The position numbers were made by a program, and so were the translations under genes. Of a stretch of 64,000 nucleotides of DNA, positions 1-12,400 are shown piece after piece (the first letter of the stretch is position 1; each line of letters starts with the position of its first letter). The notes beneath the pieces were generated by a model. It was not told where the DNA came from and ran no database searches. It worked only from the letters and a program-made list of their open reading frames with translations. The DNA lies in NCBI GenBank assembly GCA_006937955.1, contig SSNP01000019.1, positions 5,474,751 to 5,538,750 of the forward strand, read 5' to 3'. The stretch is from Pachypanchax playfairii. Taxonomy: Eukaryota; Chordata; Actinopteri; Cyprinodontiformes; Aplocheilidae.

Positions 1-90
1 AATATTTAAACATTGACTCTTCTGTTAGAAATTAGTTTTCACTTTCAGATTCAATGTTTTTTTTTACGTGAACATTTCTGGATGTAGACT

Positions 91-102
91 GCCATCTAGT
101 GG
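91..102 (-). promoter_or_regulatory. CTCF-like binding motif
   Basis: Read on the minus strand the twelve bases are CCACTAGATGGC followed by AG, which fits the vertebrate CTCF core CCASYAGRKGGCRS at every position. Occupancy is not shown by sequence. The call rests only on the motif. Confidence 0.45.
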
Positions 103-340
103 TGAACGCATATATTTTTCTTCTGTTGTTTTATGGCATCACTTTTCTCTGCAGTTTTCATCTGTGCTTTTCTTTTTCAGTTGATTTTAGAATCATTGAT
201 CTTAATCTAGAACATATTCTGAGTAGTCATGTGATCCTGAATGAACCCATAATGTTTTTAATGATAGTTAATTCAGTTTTTCCTCTCTGTCCATTCATGA
301 ACTTGATCTGTTACCTGCTATGAATAATTTCACTCTAATG

Positions 341-455
341 GGTTATTTATTTTTCTCCTTCTCCTCTTTGTCATCCTCTTTTCTTCTTCGCTGTGATACT
401 TTTTCCTTCCCTTCTTTGCTGTGGTTCTCCCTTTTGATCTCTCTGGGTTCTACAG
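341..455 (+). promoter_or_regulatory. Extended polypyrimidine tract upstream of the 27-bp exon
   Basis: Roughly 115 bases dominated by C and T, with repeated CTTCT and TCTT elements, run up to TACAG at 451-455. Such tracts bind PTB-family repressors in known alternative exons. Use here is inferred. Confidence 0.45.
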
Positions 456-482
456 ACTCTCAAACGGCTGATTCCTGACGAG
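456..482 (+). CDS. diaph1: diaph1 exon 2 (27-bp exon)
   Basis: Nine codons, TLKRLIPDE, bounded by TACAG and GTAGGT. The human protein has TLKRLMADE at this place, directly before LERFTSMR. The exon is a multiple of three with phase 0 at both ends, so skipping keeps the frame. Human DIAPH1 isoforms of 1,272 and 1,263 residues differ by nine residues, which I believe is this exon. Confidence 0.88.
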
Positions 483-3400
483 GTAGGTTAGTGCTGTGTG
501 TTATCTTTATGAGCTTTCACTGTGGCTTTAGTCACTGTCTTTCTATTCTGTGTTAACGTTCAGTCCATCATAACACACCTGCTGTTGTTGTTGAATTGTT
601 TTAACTTGTGCTTTTTTACATTGAATGTGCACGTTTTCACATTATGTATTTACTGTAGCACATAGATAAGTGATTCCTTCATATTCCCACAACTGGGAAG
701 GAGGGTTATTATGTCTATGTGCCAGTGTTCTGTGTCTCCTCAGTGTTTTCCTGTGTTTTCATGATGATGCTTATGGCAATTTACAAAAACACCAAAGGAA
801 ATTCAACTTGTGAAAAACTTTGCTCGGCATCGTTTAATGCCAAAATGTCCATAATCATCATCATCATCATCATCACATCGTGCTGAGAACTCTGTGCTCT
901 TGGAGATTTTAGCCCTTCACAGATTGACACATTGGGGTTTATTTAAACTGATAAAGAGTCACTTGGTTTAAGTGGCACTGACATTCCTTCAGTTTTAATT
1001 CAGAAGTGAAAGACAACAACAACAACAAAAAAACAAACTCATTTTTATAGGGTTCATAGTGTTGAGCTGTTGAGAAGTGGTCAGTTCAAGACCGAGTTAA
1101 GGAGCAAAAAGAAAACCTATTCAGATAATCATGATTACATGAATAATTCATGATTAGCTTGTGGTTTGTTTTCAGTAAAGAGATTATTTTTACAACTACA
1201 GTCCGTTAACGGGACCCTTTAAACTGTTTGATTTAAAACAGACATGAAAATGTTCCTGAAACATCTGAAAGGGGTTAATATCCAAACCAAGAGCAATAAC
1301 TTGTTAACATTTACCATTTCAGATCGATTAAAACAGTATCGATTGATTCTAAATGAAAGGAAGGTTTATGTTTTGTATTGACTCTCTCTTGATGTTTTTT
1401 TTTTAATTATTATTTTGTTCAGCTGGAACGTTTCACCAGCATGAGAACAAAAAAGGACAAAGAGAAGTTTGGCCCAATTCCAGGCCAGCGACATTCTTCA
1501 GCTGCCAGCTATGAGATCAATTCTCAGGTCCCCATGCTGCAGGATCACTCTGATGAATACGTCCTGGGCCTTTTCGAGCAGATGTTGGTGAGAATCAAAC
1601 TCAGAATGTGTGAAAGAGATTCAGTCTCATCAAATTCATTGTCTTACTTGTACAACTTAAGAAACTTGTAATCCTCACAACAACTGAATCCCTCTCTGAT
1701 AAAAGAACTTTCATGTGGGATTACATTAATACCTTCTGACTGCACTTCGCCATGCGGTGCTGTGAGAGCATTAGCTGTTAGCTTTCACTGCGTTCTGTCA
1801 AAAGACACAGAAAAGACATAAAAGTGAAATAAAGTGTTTGAAACCCCACGTTTAAAGCACGACAGTGAAAAACTAGTTGCTGTTTGTTTAATTAGAAGAT
1901 AACAAACATGAATGTAATTATTTGATTAATCTTTTGCTTGTTTTCTTCTTCTTTTGTTCCTGTTTGTCTCCAGGTGGACATGAACCTGAATGAGGAAAAG
2001 CAGAAGCCTCTAAGAGAGAAAGACATTGCGATCAAACGGGAGATGGTGTCCCAGTACCTCCACACGTCCAAAGCTGTTAGTATTTCAGTCAAAGAAAACT
2101 TTAGACATTAACATCCTCCTCCTATCAGGTCTAACTAGGAACATTTGACATGATTTATATTCATCTTTACATTGTTTTTAAGCTCCAGGTAGAGATTTTG
2201 GTTCATGCTGTTGCTAATAAATATTAAACTTTTTGTTTGTATTTATCCAAGTTGTGACTCAACATTGAGATAAACGTTTAATATTTCAACAGTAAAAACA
2301 TTTACAAAGACAGAGTTCATATCTGGAATGTCTTTTAATAGCTACAAGTATTTTAATGTGATACCTTGTAATAATACCTAATACTGTTTTTGGGAATGAC
2401 ATCTATAAGGATGGAATATTTCTCTTAACATATCACTAGTTCTTATTTTTTTTTGTTCTGCTTCTGAGTGAAGTTAAACTGAGATCGTGTGTGTTTACTT
2501 CACAGGGACAAAATCAGAAGGAGAGTTCCAAGTCAGCCATGATGTACATCCAGGAGTTAAAGTCAGACTACAGAGACGCTCAGCTGCTGAGCTGCCTGGA
2601 GTCACTCCGAGTCTCACTCAATAACAACCCCGTCAGGTATCAAACACAGTCACATTAACACTGTTAAACAAGCTGCTTCCTGTATCAGAACATGTTTTTT
2701 GTGACACTGTGAAGATTTGACCCAAATAATTTTAACATTTTGTAAAATTCATTTTTTAATGGAATTCTTTTTTAAAGAGTTTTTTGATCTTTTTACTTTT
2801 GTTTGTTGCTGCTGCAATCCATTTGTTGCTAATTCTCTGCACAGAACTCACACCTAAAAAGATTTCTGTCTAAAAATGGGACATTGTTACTTAAATTACG
2901 GGAACATTATCTAAAAACAAGTGAAATTATCTGCTGGTGCAGTAAGAAAATTACTCACAAGATTTCTTGAAATAAGAACAAAAAAAAGATAATGATCAAA
3001 ATCAGTCTGAATTTATTCTCGAAACAAATGTAAGTCCAATTTATAACGAGTTTAATGATCACACATCTTGGTAGGATCAAGAGCATGTTGCTGAATTCAT
3101 CTTGTTCTCATGGAAAGAAAAGCAGCTGTTTGTTTTGGTTACCGTCTCTGACAGTACATGACCGTCACCATGGGAACATGATGCAGTGACAGGGAGCCTC
3201 TGGTTTTATGAAAGTTTATATACCAACATTTAAACCAGACTCACCTGGCAGAGGAGTTACAGTTCCATTCAGAGCTGATTGAAAAGTTAATCTCATCAAT
3301 CTTCCCTGGTTGCGTTTACTAAATACAGTGTTTCAAAAAGAATCAAATGTTGTTTGTACAGACATGAAAAGGCCTGTTGTTTTTCACTTAGACTCCCGTA

Positions 3401-6400
3401 CGTTGATGTATCAGTAAATATGAAGATTTTATTGTGACCCAAATGCTCCCAGAATGAAACAGGAAAACTAATAAAACTTTAAATATCACAGTGTTGTAAT
3501 CAGTTTGTCTCATCACTCCCAGCTGGGTGCAGAATTTTGGAAAAGAGGGTCTGGCTCTGCTTCTGAATTTGCTGAAGAGGCTACAGGAGGGGAGAGACGA
3601 GTCACCGTAAGTCATGTGAATCATAGAAAAGGACGGGGTTGATTCTCATGGGGGTAGATGTGTTCGTCATGTCTCATTGCTTCTCTTTCATCCACAAACC
3701 AGAGCGATGGGAATAAAATGTCAACACGAGATAATTCGCTGTCTGAAATCCTTCATGAACAACATGGTGAGACACTGGGCTGATAAATGACTTCATTTGT
3801 TCTTTAGTCGATTATATTTAGGTTTTGTTTACACTTTTTGGGGAAATGACAATCATCATCTGCTGTAGTGTAGCAGTTATTCCAATAGAGGTCATCACAT
3901 ATTAACCTTAACCTTTTGGTTGGGTCAATTTTAAAAATCATCAATTCAGGTTCAGTTCATGTGTAAATTGAGTTTTGATGTAAAAGTGAAACCTTTTTTC
4001 AGTGTAACATCTTCAGAGTTGGAGTTAAACACATCTTCATGCACGTGAACCATTTTTACATCAGTGTTGAGTAGAAAGATACATTCCAGATGTTTTATTC
4101 TTGTTCTTGTTTTGTCTCCTATCAGTATGGTTTAAAGTCCATGTTGGAGACTGATGAGGGAATTCCTCTGCTGGTCAGAGCCATCAACCCCAGGATTCCC
4201 CACATGATGGTGGATGCTGTCAAACTTCTCTCTGCCATCTCCATCTTGGAACATCCTGAAAACCTGTAAGAACCAGTGGAACACCGACTTCCTGCTGATA
4301 TAATGAACTCAAACAGCTGTTACCTGCAGTCTGAGTCTTGAGCTCGGCTCTGTTTATAGAAATGTGTCAATATTCATGATATTTTTAATATTTTTGCTAA
4401 ATTGTATGTCCAATAAATGCATTTACATCATAAAACATCATAAATTAAGGGAATAAATGAATTTATGAACAAAGTTAGGGCTTTAATGGACACATAAGCC
4501 TGTACGTTAAGTTTGAATTGGTGCTTTTAAATCAAGCGCTGAACATGTTTAGTGGTGTATTTAAAAAAATTGGTTAATTCTTTGATGTGATTTATTGTTT
4601 GTAGTCATGAGCGTGTTTTGGACGCGATTACTGAGGAGGCTGAGAGACAGGATATTGAGAGGTTTCAGCCTCTCCTCAATGGGATGAACAACCAGAACAT
4701 TTCTCTCAAGGTAAACATGCAGATGCAGAAGAAGAGAGTTTTGGTAGTAGATGAAAATGGACTAGAAGTTTAACTCAGCTGAGAGATTCTGCTGTATTTG
4801 AGGGTTTTTCTTCTTTCCAGTTAGTGAGAAATGTAACACTGTTTTTCCTGACGTGTTTCCGCAGGCTGGCTGCATGCAGCTGATCAACGCCTTAATCAGC
4901 CGGGCTGAAGAACTGGACTTTAGAATCCACATTCGCTCAGAACTGTTAAGACTTGGACTTAAAGACACGCTGAGGGTAAAACATGATAAATACTCAAACA
5001 TTTTAACACCTTTACCTAATTTCTGTCTTGATGCCTTGGTCTCATCTCCTGGACTCAAATGTAATTCTGTAAAAAAAAAAAAAAAAAAATGTTCTCAACT
5101 GTCCAAATTCCAAATGATTCACTTCTTCTGTCGTTCTCCTATGAGCCTCTTTCATCCTCTGTCTCCATCTCATCCTGCTCCCTGCAGGAGGTGCGGACGT
5201 TAGAAAATGAAGAACTCAAGGTGCAGCTCCAGGTGTTTGATGAGCAGGCTGAGGACGACTCGGATGACCTCAAAACTCGTCTGGAAGAAATCCGTATTGA
5301 AATGGAATATCCTTTCTTCTGTGAAACTTTTACGTCTTTTAGAAAAACCAGAACACGATATATTTACCTTGATTATTACATTATGTTCCTGGAAACATCC
5401 ACATTTCTTAGAAAGTGTAAAACACAGTGTAGTTTTTATAATGAACATGCGTTAAGATCCAGACCTGCAGAGTGTAGAATTGTTTTATTTACAATTTTCC
5501 TCTTTTTAATCTTTCAGCTTAGTAATTATCCTCCAAACTGGTGATAAAATGAGTATTTTCCATTTTGTTGGGCAAAATCCTGCAGGTTCCATGACAACAA
5601 TCATCCTTTAAACACTCAGCGTTTCCAGAGTTGAATCTTTTAAATCTGCATGTCACCTGTACTGATGGAGACTGCAGATCATCCAGTAGCTTCAATCATT
5701 CCCAGAAAATTTGATTTAAATAACCTTAAAAAAAAACAAGTAAACAGATTGTTTCTGCTAATGTGTGACGTTCTGAAATAAGCTCCTTTTAAAAAATAAG
5801 CTGCATTTCCCTTGTGAAATAACCCAAATATTTATTTAAAATTGTCTTTATTTGATAATGGAAGTTTTATGGCAAGAAAACCAGACTGTCATGTTCATCT
5901 AATGATGGTTCTGGTGAGGTTTTTCTTTTAGGAAAAATGAATTTGAATGTCTTTTTAGTTCATGTTTTTGAAGTGCAGTTACATTTTTCAACACCAGGTG
6001 TCTCCCAGGTTTAAACTTTTCTCTTAATAAAACATTTACTGCAATCTAAACATGGATCATCAGTTAACTGTGTCTTTAAATCACACATGTCCTTCATCAG
6101 TGTTGAATCTGGTCATTTTAAAAACATCATGCTTGTTTCGGATGTATGAGTTGCTGTAAATCTTCTTTGCTCCAATAAGAGTTTTTAGTCCCCAGACGTG
6201 CAGGTTAGTTCTTAAATGTGTTGCTTATAGAAGATGTTATCAGCTGGTTTGATTGAGCTTTAACTGGATTTGCTTCACTGATGTGAGAGAAGTGTTTGAG
6301 ATCTTAGTCAACACGGTGAAAGACTCCAAAGCCGAATCCCACTTCCTGTCCCTGATGCAGCACCTGCTACTCATCCGAAATGATTATTTGGCCAGGTATC

Positions 6401-9400
6401 GAATACACTCACACACATATGCACTCTCACACTCTTTCACATATGCATCTGTTCACATGTTCACATTCTTTTACTTATATAAGTTAGAGTTTTCAATCTG
6501 CAGTTCTATCCAGAGTTTCTTTAACTTAGTTTTTACTCAGTTCTTGTAGAAAAGTTCCAACGACAGAATCACGTTTATTTGTTCATGCTGTTTTGCTTAA
6601 AAATGGGTCACATTTTGGGTTTCTGAGTATCTCGGTAACATTTTGAATTAGGCAAATAATGATTTAAATAAATAACACAAAGAAAGTCACAAAGGACTCT
6701 CTTTAATCATTTTGCAACCCCCAAAGTCACTCATCACATTATTAAATGATGATATTCCTAGATGTTACAGAAAAGTCTCTGCTGCTGAAACAATGTGATG
6801 AAAATATTAATATCACCAAGAAGAAAGAACTTCTGAAAAAAGATTCTTTTTTTTTTACTATTCGCCTCACATCTCTCCCCTCTCAGACATTTCCTCCTTT
6901 TTGCTATTTGTTTTCTTGAGCCCCACTCCAAAGCGATGAAATTAATAAATGCAAAGACGTCCAGTTTCATTTTAATAGAATTGAGCACCATCCATTCTTA
7001 TCAGAAGAAATATGCTAATGTCCTCCTCGGTGTCCTCCAAAGCCCTCGAAGTTTTAGTTGAAGAAAACTAGAGGGGAGAAATGAGAAAATCAACACAGAG
7101 GAGCAGGAAACCAGAGTTTATGTATATGTTTTTATTCTTTAAGAGGTTCTGAATTTATTTAAAGGGTCATAAAGGGCTGCACACCAAGTTACTGCAGTCA
7201 TTTATCTGAAAATTAGGATGCAACGATACCACTTTTTTCAAACTGATACAATACCGATACTGAGTGCCAATGTTGATACTTCAACTACAAAAAAAAAAAT
7301 ATGAATTGGAAGACGGTTTTTATTTTCTTCTCTGCTTGTTCCAACAAATGATGGTGAACTTGATAAAAAAAAAAAAAAAAATCAATAAAAATAACGACAA
7401 AACTAAAATTTCAAGTGAAAAATAAAAATTTTCTGTGAAATTATTGCAAAGTTTCCACATTTTAAGTATCAGTTCATGGTATCGGTTAACTAACCGATAC
7501 TAATACGAGTACATTAGAATGGTATCGGCCCCGATACCCGATGTCAGTATCGGTATTGGTGCATCCCTACTTGAAAATAAGATCCGGTTCCTCCAGCTCT
7601 TAAATAAATGTCAATGGCTCTTAAATAAACAGGAAGTAAATGAGAAACTGTAAAACCTCATACCGTTAGGAGGAAGAAGGTAGAGACACAGTAATAACAA
7701 GAAAATTAAGAACTGATCTGAAATGATACTTAAAGTACTTACGGATTTTTCTGAGGAACCCTGTAATACTACCAGATCCATATGGAACACATCCTTGTGT
7801 GTGTAGTCACATGCATGTTTTGTTTTGCACAAACTTTGAGTGGTTTAATAGATGAATTTGTGTGTTTCTTCTTCTCTGTTTTCCTTTGGATCCAGTCTGA
7901 TTGAACATGGCCTCGGGCCGAACGCAGACCTCTTTCAAGTCATTCATTTTAATAATTTAATATGTTCAAGATAATAAAGAATGTAACATTTAAGATAAAA
8001 GCAGATGCATATCAGTTTGTGAATGTTTCCAGAAGGACACTAGATGTCTCTCTCGCTCCACGGATAAATCTCAGTTTGAGGGAAATGAAAAAAAGCAAAA
8101 GGGCAAACCAAACGTTGAAATATAGTGAAGAAGTGAGAACGGCATTAGACAAAGGAGAGGTGAATAAGAGAGGGAGTCCAGCACGGGGAAAGAGACAGAA
8201 TAAATAAAGTGTTGAGTTTTTGACTCTGGCAGCATCTAATGGGGTCAAGGAATAAGACACCTCCAGAATAGAGTGTCTATGTGAAGTTGGCTTGATCAGA
8301 CATTTTGCGCTCGACACAAATCAGCGAGCTCTCACCCAAGCAGTTGCACACAATCAATCTTTGTGACAAGAAACTCAAACTGCCCTGCTCAGGCACAGAC
8401 AGCCAATCTCAGCTTCAAAGACAAAGCAGCAAAGGATGTGTGTTCACACGTCTGCGTGAGGAGGCGAACATGATTGTTCTTAGTCATGGACTGACCTGCT
8501 CACGCTGAGTGCTGGATTTGTTCCAGAATTAGCTTCATTTCCAAATGTTAAAGCAAATTAGACTGTAAAGAGTCTCACATTCTCCTTTACAACCTCTCAT
8601 TGTGTTTTTTGTCCAAATAAATCTGTTGGTAAATTGGTCTCTCCCTCCCGCAGGCCTCAGTACTACAAATTGATTGACGAGTGCATCGCCCAGGTCGTGC
8701 TTCATAAGAATGGGGCAGACCCTGACTTCAAGTGCCGCAACCTTAAATTCAACTTTGAGAACTTGATTGGTGAGTTGTTCGATCAGAGCGTGCACATCAA
8801 CCTCAGACACATTTATTTTTCTCCTGTTACATTTTTTCTAAACTTTCAGACTTGGTTGACAAATACAGATGAAATGTCATTTTAAACATCCTTCACTTGT
8901 GAGATTATGTAAAACTTTGGAGACGTTACTGTTTCTACATGTGATATTACTAGGTTTACCAGGAGGGGGCGCCAGAGAGGAAACAGTAGAATGATTGAAT
9001 TGTGCTACAGGTTTTTTTTTCATAGATCAGTTTAAAAATAATTATTTCTTTCAAATCCAGCGATCCTACAAACACATCGGATTGTATTTCTCACACGCTG
9101 ATGGCAAATTTATTATGAAACAAGCAGCAGCATCTAGTTTTGCTTGTCTACCAGCATCTTAAGGTGTTTGTCACACAGATGAAACACACAATCCCCACCA
9201 GCTACAGGCATTACACTCAATCTTTTTCCAGGAATCAAAGTATTAGAGCTGATTTATTGTTTGTCAAAACTACTTTGTAAGAAATGCTGCCTTGAATGTT
9301 TATACCTGATCCACATATTCATTCCAAACTGAAAAGCTTCTCTGGTGACAGCGGTGATGTGTTCGGCTTGAAATTCTTTGTGTTCCACTTGGTTTAACCA

Positions 9401-12400
9401 GGAAAATTCCACAAATAGTAAACATATGATGTGGAAGGAGATTTAAACCAGTTTACTGTGGTGGAAAAGCTGGTTAGTCATGGTAGGACGTGTGTGTGTG
9501 TATGTGTGAGTAGATAGCAGATTCAGGTTATTTCTCTTGGTAAAGAAACAGAAATCGTCGGACACAGATTTTAATCCGCTATCAAAAAGGTGTTGCGAGT
9601 GGGGATTAAAGCCGGCTTTGTGACCTCCACTGATCCGCGTGACCGGCTTCATGTCACTCTCCATTGAATACAAATTTGAACTTGTTTCCCGTAAAATAAT
9701 AAGTCTCTGTGAAAATCTGGAAACGTGTGCGTGAGCGGCCGTCGTAGATGATTTCTGACAGTAATGAGCTAAACCTGAGCAGAATGCAGGTGCGGGGCAT
9801 GTCTCATGAGTTCAGTGCACCTTATGGCAGGTTTCCGTTGCTCACTGTAGCAGATTCTAATTGCACTGCTTCTAAATGCGTCCAGACACACACACACACG
9901 CACACACGTGCAGCCTGGCTGGCCTCCTTTAAGCCTGTCAGAGTTATTATTGGTGGAAAGCAGCCCAATTCTGCCCCGCATGCATTATTTAGTGTTTTTC
10001 TTTGAACTCTGAAACTCAGCACAGTTTTTCTCTCTCTGCATTCTGTCTCCCTCAGTGCTCTCTATTCAGAGTTTGTCCCATTTAGCCCAGCCACCATGGC
10101 AGACCCCCACCCCCACCCCGAAATCCATTACACATCCAATATCCTGTGAACTTGTGCACAAATATACTCTAAAAATACACGCAGGTCGACGTATTGAGTT
10201 TCTAATATGTTGCTTCTCATGTTTTTCAGCCTGTCTTGATACACAGAGTCAGACTCCACACGATCCGTACAGTTCACTCTCCACTTGTCTGTACACACCA
10301 CATTGTAGTTTTCTTCCTTGCCGTCTGCTTTGTGTCTCCCCTCCTGGGCATCATCAGCGCTCTTTGATCCAGTGACATTGTGGCATTCATCTTCATATTA
10401 ATTAGCTCGATCGCTGCACGTGCTCAGTAAGCCCCCTCAGCGCCAAGCCACCTGTTGACCCTGCATTTATTCAGTAAAATGATCCTGTTGGTCATTCAGT
10501 GTCCTCCTTCTTGCCCCGTCCTCTACTATATCAGAATATCTGATCATGCACAGCTCCCAGACCAGACATTTATCTTCCATGAAGGGAAATTGGTGTTGTT
10601 CTTCCTCTGTCACAAATGCTCACAGTCAAACAGAGGTGTGTGTACTGAAGGCTTAAAAGGTAATGATATGTAGAAGCAGCAGGCAACACAAAGCATCCTA
10701 TTGTAATGAGACGGCTCTGCTATCGCCTCATAGATCTTGACTGTGAGTAGTGTGATAAGAGAAAAACTGGGAGACAGATGGGCCGCCTAAATCTGTTTGT
10801 AAATTTATGTGCGTATACATAACCTGTGTCAGATTAAAGGCTACAACGGCTTTTGTGGCTAGATACGTGCAGGTGTTTTGTTCAAATCCTTTTCTTATCT
10901 ACGACCACACTTCTGCTTTCTGTTTATCCCTTTTCTTTTTTTTTCCTGTTTTGTCCGTAGACAATATGGTAAATCAGACCAAAGTGGAAATCAGTGAGGG
11001 AAAAGCCACCGAGCTGGAGAAGAAGGTAAAATACACACCAAAGCTAATCAGCACACACACGCAGATAATTATACACAGAAATATACATATTACTGCAACC
11101 AGACAGACACAAATTTAACTCTTATACTCTAAAAGCTGCTTATTATTTTATTGAAATTCTGATTGACCTTTGTCAGTTTGACATGAGGTAAAAAAACAAC
11201 AAAGATGCTCAATAGTTAGGAAACAAAAAAGATTATACACACACGTGAAAACCATCAAACAGGAAACACACACACACGTGGGGGTAAATGCCTTGATTGG
11301 GGTGTTACCGGCTTGATGTTCCTGTCCTGGTGACAGGATAATTGGAAAGGAGCTGAAAACTCGCATTCATTCATGCACGCATTAATACACACAGTTTCTA
11401 TGTTGGATCATATCCATCAAGTGGACACAAATCCACACAAGCACCAACTCCATGAAGACACTTGGATGTATTTTCATGGACACACATATCATAACGCTAG
11501 TTGTGCATGATGGGATAATTGCAAGCAGTCCCTTTGGCAGGAATTAAGGATAAGGCTGTCAGGCTGCTGACAGTGAGAGTCACAGATCCGCTTTCTGCAA
11601 ATTAAACAGGCATGTGTGTCTGTGTGTTCATGCATTCATCTTTTGTAATGCATAGTGTGTGTGTCAGGACTCAGAAAAATCACCCCCCCTCCAAAAAAAA
11701 AAATGTTCAGTAAGTGAGAAAATGAAAACTGGAGTTAAATGTTTCTCTTATTAGCGAGGTGAAGTCTTTAAAGAAAGACTTGAATTGAGAAGTGAGCTCG
11801 CACAAAAGCACTGAAGCATCCTCAATTTCAAACTGACACTAATTTGCTGTGTAAATTATGCAGGAAAAACAGAAAGTGGACGGCTGTAAATGATTTCAAC
11901 AGGTCTTCAAGTCGTGAAGACTGCTGCCTCTTCAATGTGGAACCCAACAGCTTGTTCATTCAAGCACACTTAGCTCCCACAGTTTGTAGTAGAATCCAGA
12001 TCCTCAATCGTGCTTTTAATGAAATGTTTGTAAAACGATGCCAGACCTCAGCATCAGTCCTGAGGGATTGCATCCTCAGTTTTATGCATCCTTCATAGAG
12101 GTGGAGCCTAAGCAGGGAAATCTTTTATCCAGTATCATGTTGTGATTATTATCATGCTTAAAATAAGCTATAACATTTATTTAAAGTCATTGTTTTACTA
12201 TATTTTAGACTCAGATGATATAACAGCTCTGTATCATCTGTAAAAGCCCACATTAAACAGTCTGTGCAGCACAGAGACTAATGTGACCTTTTTCTGAGTG
12301 TCCTTGTGAAATTTGAGAAAATACTCTTCATCACTTCCCAGATAACATCTCTTGAAATTAACCAGAAAATATGAGCTCTACCTCGCACTTTTGAAGGTTA

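Larger units (their letters stand above)
1..455 (+). other. 3' part of intron 1
   Basis: Non-coding. It contains a good CTCF-like motif at 91-102 and ends in an unusually long C/T-rich tract (about 341-455) leading to the exon 2 acceptor at 452-455. The short open frame starting near 99 has no recognisable product. Confidence 0.7.
8770..10960 (+). other. Intron 13
   Basis: GT-AG intron of 2,191 bp. It contains a CTCF-like motif at 8959-8970 and a short CA repeat near 9885-9908. A mixed-composition block around 10385-10450 with a CACGTG E-box could be conserved non-coding DNA. I see no gene. Confidence 0.7.

Noticed and set aside
5089..5544. Frames extending exon 11 past 5306
   Set aside because: Homology to DIAPH1 ends exactly at 5306 where the AT-AC donor begins. 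The extension is intronic.
10850..10910. Possible tRNA B-box-like GTTCAAATCC near 10880
   Set aside because: No matching A box, acceptor stem or cloverleaf could be drawn. No tRNA, rRNA or CRISPR array was found in the window.
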